From contig JAEWCZ010000061.1 of assembly GCA_023390335.1 (NCBI GenBank), forward strand, positions 1-6,710: 6,710 bases of DNA. The letters are read 5' to 3'. Below are positions 1-5,800 of this stretch, piece after piece; the stretch's first letter is position 1; each line of letters opens with the position of its first letter. Source of the stretch: Bacillota bacterium (lineage in GTDB: Bacteria > Bacillota > Clostridia > Acetivibrionales > DSM-1351). The position numbers and the translations under genes are program-made. Under the pieces are notes generated by a model. It was not told the DNA's origin, did not search any database, and worked only from the letters and a program-made list of their open reading frames with translations.

Positions 1-42
1 ACTTGGCTGGAAACGGCCCGGGAAAGTAGGTCTCTGCCAGAT
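1..42 (+). rRNA. rrf: 5S ribosomal RNA, 3' end (partial)
   Basis: The window opens inside a 5S rRNA gene. The run reading ACTTGGCTGGAAACGGCCCG, then GGGAAAGTAGGT and a final CTGCCAG, is the familiar 3' third of a bacterial 5S rRNA, covering the helix IV/V arm and the 3' strand of helix I. The 5' two thirds, and presumably the 16S and 23S genes, lie upstream of the window. A tRNA gene begins about six bases after the 3' end, a common clostridial arrangement. The exact mature end is uncertain by two or three bases. Confidence 0.9.
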
Positions 43-48
43 TTATAT

Positions 49-124
49 TCCTCAATAGCTCAGTCGGTAGAGCATGCGGCTGTTAACCGCAGGGTCGTAG
101 GTTCAAGTCCTACTTGAGGAGCCA
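49..124 (+). tRNA. tRNA-Asn (anticodon GTT)
   Basis: A full cloverleaf can be drawn by hand. The acceptor stem is TCCTCAA (49-55) with TTGAGGA (114-120). The D stem is GCTC/GAGC (58-61/70-73). The anticodon stem is TGCGG/CCGCA (75-79/87-91) with loop CTGTTAA, placing anticodon GTT at 82-84. The T stem is GTAGG/CCTAC (97-101/109-113) with loop TTCAAGT. The discriminator is G121 and the CCA end is encoded at 122-124. All stems pair without mismatch. It lies just behind the 5S gene, so it is probably co-transcribed with the rRNA operon and released by processing. Confidence 0.98.
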
Positions 125-150
125 AAAAGATCCTTTATGGGTCTTTTTTT
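124..150 (+). terminator. Rho-independent terminator of the rRNA/tRNA-Asn operon
   Basis: AAAAAGATCC (124-133) pairs with GGGTCTTTTT (139-148), a 10-bp stem with one G-U pair and a 5-nt loop, and the stem's 3' arm runs straight into a T tract ending at 150. The stem begins at the last A of the tRNA CCA end, so there is almost no trailer. It marks the end of the ribosomal operon. Confidence 0.9.
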
Positions 151-309
151 GTTGCCTAAAAATCATTGTATACTAAGATTGAAAGTATAGTTAATCTCTA
201 GTTACGGCTATTTTCTAATTTAAATTCCACATTAATTAATTGAACTCTGGAATTTAATCATACTAATTGAACTTTATTTTTTCATTTTACAATAAAATTG
301 ATATTCCCT
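151..309. other. Gene-free AT-rich spacer between rRNA operon and first promoter
   Basis: No coding region or RNA gene is visible in this spacer. Its only structure is a 9-bp inverted repeat and a short direct repeat (listed separately). It separates the rRNA operon terminator from the promoter of the secreted-protein gene. Confidence 0.7.
221..256. repeat. 9-bp perfect inverted repeat, 18-nt spacer
   Basis: TAAATTCCA (221-229) is the exact reverse complement of TGGAATTTA (248-256). The loop and the following DNA also carry a 10-bp direct repeat, TAATTGAACT, at 237-246 and 264-273. There is no T tract close behind the inverted repeat, so it does not read as an intrinsic terminator. It lies about 55 bp upstream of the -35 box of the next promoter and could be a protein-binding site or chance in AT-rich DNA. 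Confidence 0.4.
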
Positions 310-338
310 TTGACATTATCGGAAACATAATATACAAT
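310..338 (+). promoter_or_regulatory. Sigma-A-type promoter for the secreted-protein gene
   Basis: TTGACA (310-315) and TACAAT (333-338) are separated by exactly 17 bases: a perfect -35 box and a five-of-six -10 box. Transcription would start near 345, giving a leader of about 210 nt before the start codon at 555. No other candidate this good lies between the rRNA terminator and the gene. Confidence 0.85.
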
Positions 339-344
339 AAATGT

Positions 345-554
345 AATAATTTGCCATATCATGTCTTAGAATTTTTTTTTCCATTGGCTCGATATTTGGT
401 AAGTTCTTTTCCCCTGAGCAAATAGGGCTTATTTACTTGTGACCACATGGGGATATTTTGCTTGGGGAGATCCTAAAAGGAGGTTAATACATTTAAAAAT
501 CATAAATTCCCCTAATTGTATTAAACAAAATTTTAAAACTTAAGGAGAAATTTT
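345..554 (+). promoter_or_regulatory. Long structured 5' leader of the secreted-protein gene
   Basis: The leader implied by the promoter at 310-338 is about 210 nt with no clear ORF. Its main element is a long hairpin: TTTCCCC (408-414) pairs with GGGGAGA (464-470, one G-U pair), then AGCAAA (417-422) with TTTGCT (457-462), with a small internal loop between. Competing partners exist. GGGG also occurs at 449-452 and CCCC at 509-512, so alternative folds are possible. An AGGAGG motif at 479-484 has no usable start codon behind it. The true ribosome binding site, AAGGAG (542-547), is seven bases before the ATG. The arrangement suggests a cis-regulatory RNA, but I could not match it to a known riboswitch class. 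Confidence 0.5.
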
Positions 555-1664
555 ATGAAAACGATTTTGAGAACTATAGTATCAATTTTTATGGTAGCGG
601 TATTGCTAAGCAGCTCGCTGACTGCTTTTGCTGAAGGTGTTGATAATTCAAATACTGCAAATATTAATATTTCAGATGTAAACATAAAAAGCCATATAAA
701 TATAGACTATAGTAAACCAACAATAAAATTAAAAACAAATAGAGTAGCAAAAGTAGCTTCCGATGCGAGTGCATATACGACATCAAACGTATTATCAACA
801 ATAGCATTTTTACAAAAAGATCCAAGATTAATTCAAAACGGAATTTTAACAGCTGAGAATAACACAAATTACATTTACTTTACTGTAACGAAAGATACCT
901 TTATTTGGGCTAAATTAGCTTCAAGTAATGCTGATTATACAATAAGTCTTTATAAAATTGATGAAATAACAGGTCAAGCTTTGCCTACTGATATTGTTGA
1001 GAATTCAAATAGCATAATAGCAAATAGTGGACTGGAACAGGGCGATTATTTATTTTTGATATCATCTACTGGTTCAGTAGGAGATAATTATGACTTGCAA
1101 ATAAATGCTACTAATCCGGCAGGCGAGTTTAACAGTATCAATACCATTACTCCTACTTTGCAGCAGTTGGTTATAACATATGCAAATCAAGAAGTTTATG
1201 CAAATGGAAAATATGTCTTTAGCTGGGATACTACAGCAACTAACAGTCATTTAAATTGGAAAAGGGATGTTATGACTGTTAAAGAGCTATTTACTGAAAC
1301 CAAGAAGATGATTTTAGAAAATGTGAAAGTTAGAACACTTTCCGCTCCTGTTACGTATACATCACAATATGCATCTTCTGATAATGCAATATTGTTATAT
1401 TTGAATGAAGGTACAACATATACATATTACGAAACATTAATTGAAAATTCCAATCCTGCAAACTATTCAAAATCTTTTGTGGATCCGAACGGAAGGATTA
1501 CTCCTAGAAATCTTGACTCATCTGACTTTATAAATGACAATCACATTCTTGTGTTTGATTTGAATACGGGAAAGCCTATTGATTTTTTCAGTTCTCTGAA
1601 TTATTTCTATAATGACAAAAGCTTAGATAGGGAAGCTGCACCAACAATAACGTATAATGAATAA
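555..1664 (+). CDS. Secreted protein with PPC-like beta-sandwich domain, function unknown
   Basis: This 369-residue protein has a clear signal peptide: a basic N-terminus (K2, R6), a hydrophobic core at residues 8-22 and an AFA cleavage site after A26. It should be exported and, lacking a lipobox, sorting motif or second membrane segment, released or loosely wall-associated. Residues about 95-187 resemble a bacterial pre-peptidase C-terminal (PPC) beta-sandwich: a YFTV strand, a WAKL strand, an ISLY strand, then GDYLFLIS and DNYDLQINATNP. Residues 27-90 look like a low-complexity Asn/Ser-rich linker. Residues 200-369 match no family I recognise and show no catalytic motif. The protein contains no cysteine. 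Start choice is firm: AAGGAG sits seven bases upstream and the signal peptide begins at this Met. It has its own promoter and terminator, so it is probably monocistronic. The PPC assignment is inferred from pattern only. Confidence 0.88.
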   Translation: MKTILRTIVSIFMVAVLLSSSLTAFAEGVDNSNTANINISDVNIKSHINIDYSKPTIKLKTNRVAKVASDASAYTTSNVLSTIAFLQKDPRLIQNGILTAENNTNYIYFTVTKDTFIWAKLASSNADYTISLYKIDEITGQALPTDIVENSNSIIANSGLEQGDYLFLISSTGSVGDNYDLQINATNPAGEFNSINTITPTLQQLVITYANQEVYANGKYVFSWDTTATNSHLNWKRDVMTVKELFTETKKMILENVKVRTLSAPVTYTSQYASSDNAILLYLNEGTTYTYYETLIENSNPANYSKSFVDPNGRITPRNLDSSDFINDNHILVFDLNTGKPIDFFSSLNYFYNDKSLDREAAPTITYNE

Positions 1665-1682
1665 TAAAACAATTTAAATTAT

Positions 1683-1725
1683 TAAGGGCTTGCTTTTGTT
1701 CTTCTATATAGCAAGCCCTTAGTTT
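1683..1725 (+). terminator. Intrinsic terminator after the secreted-protein gene
   Basis: TAAGGGCTTGCT (1683-1694) pairs perfectly with AGCAAGCCCTTA (1710-1721), a 12-bp stem with a 15-nt loop, 18 bases after the stop codon. The following T tract is short (GTTTAT), so termination may be incomplete and some read-through into the HAD gene is possible. Confidence 0.8.
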
Positions 1726-1786
1726 ATAATTATTGATTTAGCACTATGTAATATGGTTAGTCTATATAATAAAGGGAGAATGTAAA

Positions 1787-2461
1787 ATGATTTTTTTTGA
1801 TATAGATGATACATTATTGGATCACAGCAAGTCGGAGTATCTTGCTGCAAAAGCATTTTATAATAGGTATAGATATGAAATTCATATTAGTGTGGATAAA
1901 TTCTATATGTTATGGAACCAAGTTTCTGAAAAATATTTCGATAAATATTTAAAAGGTGATATAACATTTGCAGAACAACGGGTCGAAAGAATAAAAGAAA
2001 TATACACATTTTTGGGTATTAATCTTTCAAGTAATGATGCGGAAATTAAGTTCAGATATTATCTAAATAAGTATGAAGAAAACTGGATAGCTTTTGAAGA
2101 TGTTACACCGTGTCTAAATGAATTGTGTGGACATATATTGGGCATTATAAGTAATGGGGATTTACAACAGCAAACTCTAAAACTAAAAAGAATGGGAATT
2201 ATTAATTTATTTTCAAATATCATTACAGCAGATGAATTAGGTGTAGCTAAGCCTAATGTTAAGATATTTGAAAAGGCATGTCTCCTTGTAAATGAAAGAC
2301 CCCAAAATTGTTATTATATTGGTGACAATTTAAATACTGATATTCTACCGTGTAAAGAAATAGGTATCAAAGCTATTTGGCTAAACAGAAGAAATGAATC
2401 AAGTTACTTATCTGATACTACTACCATTAACAGTCTCCATCATTTAAAATACGTATTATAA
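1787..2461 (+). CDS. HAD-superfamily hydrolase, YjjG/YfnB-type phosphatase
   Basis: This 224-residue protein carries all four haloacid dehalogenase motifs in order. Motif I is DIDDT at residues 5-9, with D5 as the expected nucleophile and D7 as acid/base. Motif II is ISNGD with S122. Motif III is AKP with K155. Motif IV is GDNLNTD at 179-185, with D180 and D185 for Mg2+. The helical cap between motifs I and II (about residues 15-105) and the total length fit HAD subfamily IA, the class holding YjjG and YfnB, which dephosphorylate nucleotides and small phosphorylated metabolites. It is cytosolic, with no signal peptide. The true substrate cannot be read from sequence. The start is supported by GGGAG (1774-1778) eight bases upstream and by motif I beginning four residues in. 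A terminator lies upstream; no clear promoter of its own is seen, so partial read-through from the previous gene may drive it. Confidence 0.93.
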   Translation: MIFFDIDDTLLDHSKSEYLAAKAFYNRYRYEIHISVDKFYMLWNQVSEKYFDKYLKGDITFAEQRVERIKEIYTFLGINLSSNDAEIKFRYYLNKYEENWIAFEDVTPCLNELCGHILGIISNGDLQQQTLKLKRMGIINLFSNIITADELGVAKPNVKIFEKACLLVNERPQNCYYIGDNLNTDILPCKEIGIKAIWLNRRNESSYLSDTTTINSLHHLKYVL

Positions 2462-2479
2462 AACCTTGTAAGAACGCAA

Positions 2480-2490
2480 ATCTGCCAGAT
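2480..2490. repeat. 11-bp palindrome upstream of the NRPS promoter
   Basis: ATCTGCCAGAT is a perfect inverted repeat of ATCTG and CAGAT about a single central C. It ends 13 bases before the -35 box at 2504, a position where an activator could bind. The palindrome is short and the role is conjecture. Confidence 0.3.
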
Positions 2491-2503
2491 AAAAATTCTT
2501 TAT

Positions 2504-2532
2504 TTGACAAAATAATCATTATATAGTAATAT
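2504..2532 (+). promoter_or_regulatory. Sigma-A-type promoter upstream of the NRPS gene
   Basis: TTGACA (2504-2509) and TAATAT (2527-2532) are separated by exactly 17 bases: a perfect -35 box and a -10 box with one mismatch to TATAAT. Transcription would begin near 2539. It lies 42 bases after the HAD stop codon and is the best promoter before the NRPS start at 2863, so the synthetase is probably its own transcription unit. Confidence 0.75.
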
Positions 2533-2793
2533 GTTACATATAATATTAACGACAAAGTATACGATTATTTTTATTTTTTTTAATTATACATCATAATTCA
2601 TCATATTAAAATATATATTCAACTATTTATTACACAATTCATACTAGTTCAAATAATATTACATAATGCAGAAAAGCATTATTTAACTTTGTCATTCATT
2701 TTTTATCAATAAAAAAACGCTTAAAAATATTAATATTGATTTTTATATAACTCTTTAATTTATGATTATCGCATGTAATTGGGTATATTAGGG

Positions 2794-2820
2794 TTATATT
2801 GCTAAACTCCGGCAGTATAA
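2794..2820 (+). promoter_or_regulatory. Hairpin just upstream of the NRPS ribosome binding site
   Basis: TTATATTGC (2794-2802) pairs with GCAGTATAA (2812-2820) over nine base pairs, one of them G-U, around the 9-nt loop TAAACTCCG. It ends 26 bases before the GGGAG ribosome binding site. It lacks a T tract, so it is not an intrinsic terminator. It could be an RNA structure affecting translation or stability, or a DNA operator. Confidence 0.4.
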
Positions 2821-2862
2821 AGACTTTATGATCACAATTAAGATATGGGAGATGTATAAAGT

Positions 2863-5800
2863 ATGAGCTTATACAATAGTCTGGTTGATTTGATTGCAAA
2901 CAAACCTGTAAATAAAGGGATTACTTTTATCTCGGGTGAATGTGATGAGGTATTTATCTCATATGGTGATTTATATGAAAAAGCTCTCGGAGTATTGTAT
3001 AACCTTCAGAAAAACGGAATACATTGTGGAAACGAGCTGGTATTTCAAATAAAGGGTAATTATGAGTTTGTTTGCTGTTTCTGGGCATGTATACTGGGAG
3101 GAATAATACCTATTCCTGTTGCGGTTGGTAACAAAAGCGAACATAGACAGAAATTATTTAACATATGGGAAGTGCTGGACAATCCATATCTTTTAACAGA
3201 TAAAGGAACAAATATCCTTGAAAAGTCTTTAGAAGACGGCGTGGAAAAAGATAGAGTACAAGAAGTCAAAGTAAAAACTGTTTACATTGAAGATATAACA
3301 GAGGACAAAGGTATCGGAGAGCTATATAAGTCAACTCCTGAGGATATTGCGTTTATACAATTCTCATCAGGCTCAACTGGAGATCCGAAAGGAGTAGTAC
3401 TTACTCATGGAAATTTGTTGACTAATGTGAGCGCAATACTTTCAGGTATTGGTGTAACACAAAAAGATACTTCTCTTAGTTGGATGCCTTTAACTCATGA
3501 TATGGGTTTAATCGGATTTCATATAGCACCTTTAGCAGCAGGTATTGATCAGTACATTATGGATACTTCACTATTTATACGTAATCCTATCCTTTGGATT
3601 AAAAAGGCTAATCAACACAGGATTACCGTACTATCATCTCCTAATTTCGGATATAAGTATTTTCTTGAATTTTATAAGGCTGAACGAGTTGAAAACTGGG
3701 ATTTGTCTAACGTTAGAATAATTTTTAATGGCGCAGAGCCTATTTCAGTTGAACTTTGTAGAAAGTTCTTGAATGAGTTATCAATATACGGATTAAAATC
3801 AAACGTTTTGTTCAACGTATATGGAATGGCTGAAGCCAGCCTTGCAGTGACGTTTCCCCCACATGGTGAGGAACTTACATCTATAAAACTTGACCGAGAA
3901 TTTTTGTATATAGGACAAAGAATTAAGGAATTTGACGGAAATGATTACATAAGTGCAATAGAGTTTGCCGATGTTGGCTACCCTGTAACAGACTGTAATG
4001 TTAGGATTTGTGACAATAACGGTACAATTCTTGATGAAAATATAGTAGGTAATATCGAAATAAAGGGCGATAATGTAACTTCTGGTTACTATAATAACAG
4101 AGATGCTACCTTAAAGGTATTTAGGAAAGATAGATGGTTAGATACCGGGGACTTGGGGTTTTTTAGAAACGGAAGGCTGATTGTTACCGGGAGAGCAAAA
4201 GACATTATCTTTGTAAACGGTCAGAATTATTATGCTCATGATGTAGAACGGGTTTCCGAAGGAGTCGAAGGTGTAGAGCTTGGGAAAGCTGCTGCGTGTG
4301 GTTTTTTCAATAGAACTTCCCAAAAAGATGACATAATACTATTTATAGTGTATAAGAAAAAAACAGATAGTTTTGCTAAACTCGCGACTAACCTAAAAAA
4401 GCACATATATAAACATATGGGGTTGGAGATAGAAAATATAATTCCTGTTAAGAACTTTCCAAAAACAACAAGCGGAAAAATTCAAAGATACAAGCTTGGG
4501 GAAATGTATCAAAATGGTGAATTTGACAAAGTAATTAGAGAGCTTAAAGAAATAACAAATAAAGAGTCCGTTGAAAATATTAGCAACAGCGGGGATACTA
4601 CGGAAGAAACCCTTAAAACTATTTGTTGCGATGTATTAGGACTTAAAAACATTGGATTAAACGAGAATCTTATCGAGTTAGGTGCTGATTCTTTAAAGTC
4701 AGCAATTCTGGCTTCAAGAATTCAAAAGCAATTTAACGTTGAGATTCCAATTGAAAAAATATATGAGTCTAAAACTATAAATGACATTTTGTTATATATA
4801 AAAACAGCAGATAATAAAAATTATGACAATATCGTACCTGCATCTGAAAGGGCTTGGTATGCAGTTACTCCTGCCCAGAAAAGAGTTCTTTCTCTAGATC
4901 AGCTTGGTGGAACAGGGACAAGCTATAATATTCCTGTTGCAATGGTTATTGAAGGAGAACTTGAAATTGAGAGGCTCAAGGAAGCATTTAACGCATTGGT
5001 TCTCAGACATGAATCTTTAAGGACTTCATTCGATGTTGTGGAAGGACAACCTGTTCAAAAGGTACATAAGAGTATTAATTTAAATATTGAAACAGATAGC
5101 CTGCAAGTTAATCCAAACGAAAATGTTAATGAAATAATAAATTCTTTATCTGAAAAGTTTGTTAGGCCGTTTAATTTATATGAAGCTCCACTTATTAGGA
5201 TTAAAATCATTAAGTTGACGGAAGATAGGCACATACTTTTCATTGATATCCACCATATCATATCAGATGGAACCTCAATGGGTATCTTGATAAGAGATTT
5301 TGTCAGCTTTTACAGAGGTGAAAAGTTGAATCCCCTTATAGTTCAGTATAAAGACTATGCCCAATGGAGAAATGATTTTTCGGAGAAAGAAATTTTACTG
5401 AGCCAGGAAAACTATTGGCTGGACAGATATAAGGGAGAAGTGTCCGTACTGACACTGCCACTGGACTACAGTAGACCTGCCATAAAAGATTTTAGCGGAG
5501 ATTCTATAAGATTCAGTATTCAAAGTAGTCTTAAAGAGAAACTGAAAAAGCTCGGAGAAAAAAGCGGAGCAAGCCTTTTTATGGTTCTTTTAGCCGCTTA
5601 CAATGTGCTGCTTTCAAAGTATTCAGGACAGGATGATATTGTTGTAGGATCACCTGTAGCAGGTAGAAAACATCCCGATGTATCAGAAGTTGTAGGTATG
5701 TTTGTAAACACCTTACCTTTGAGAAATTTTCCAGTTGGCAATAAATCCTTCTTACATTTTCTTGAAGAAGTAAAAAAAGATGCTTTAAGAGCATATGAAA

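Larger units (their letters stand above)
2462..2862 (+). promoter_or_regulatory. AT-rich gene-free region with promoter and long leader of the NRPS gene
   Basis: No gene is supported in these 401 bases. After the HAD stop codon there is no convincing terminator. A strong promoter lies at 2504-2532, leaving a leader of about 320 nt. Within it are hairpins at 2663-2682 (ATAATGC/GCATTAT, 6-nt loop), 2705-2740 (ATCAATA/TATTGAT, 22-nt loop, followed by TTTTAT) and 2794-2820. A near-tandem repeat (CATCATAATT, CATCATATT) sits at 2589-2607. A weaker second promoter is possible at TTGATT (2736-2741) and TATGAT (2761-2766), but its 19-base spacer is poor. The long leader suggests post-initiation control of the synthetase gene. 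Confidence 0.5.

Noticed and set aside
345..540. 6S RNA gene suggested by the CCCCTGAGCNNATA stretch at 411-424
   Set aside because: The expected long closing stem between the two ends of the RNA could not be found by hand, and the region reads as the leader of the following gene. An Infernal search with the 6S model would settle it.
664..867. 67-codon open frame on the minus strand inside the secreted-protein gene
   Set aside because: Leu-rich antisense shadow of a well-supported gene; no ribosome binding site or family resemblance.
1765..1770. Perfect TATAAT box before the HAD gene
   Set aside because: No -35 box lies at a usable distance (CACTAT at 17 bases), and transcription from it would start within the ribosome binding site at 1774-1778.
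2481..2490. TCTGCCAGAT repeated from the end of the 5S gene (33-42), as a possible attachment-site or rRNA remnant
   Set aside because: Only ten bases match and the flanks differ completely; the 5S copy is part of the conserved rRNA. Chance is the simpler reading.
2852..2866. Four-codon ORF (ATG TAT AAA GTA TGA) overlapping the NRPS ATG
   Set aside because: It could couple translation, but GGGAG ends directly before this ATG with no spacing, so initiation here is unlikely.
2696..2899. 67-codon open frame on the minus strand across the NRPS start
   Set aside because: It overlaps the NRPS ribosome binding site and first codons, its product has no recognisable features, and it lies in very AT-rich DNA.
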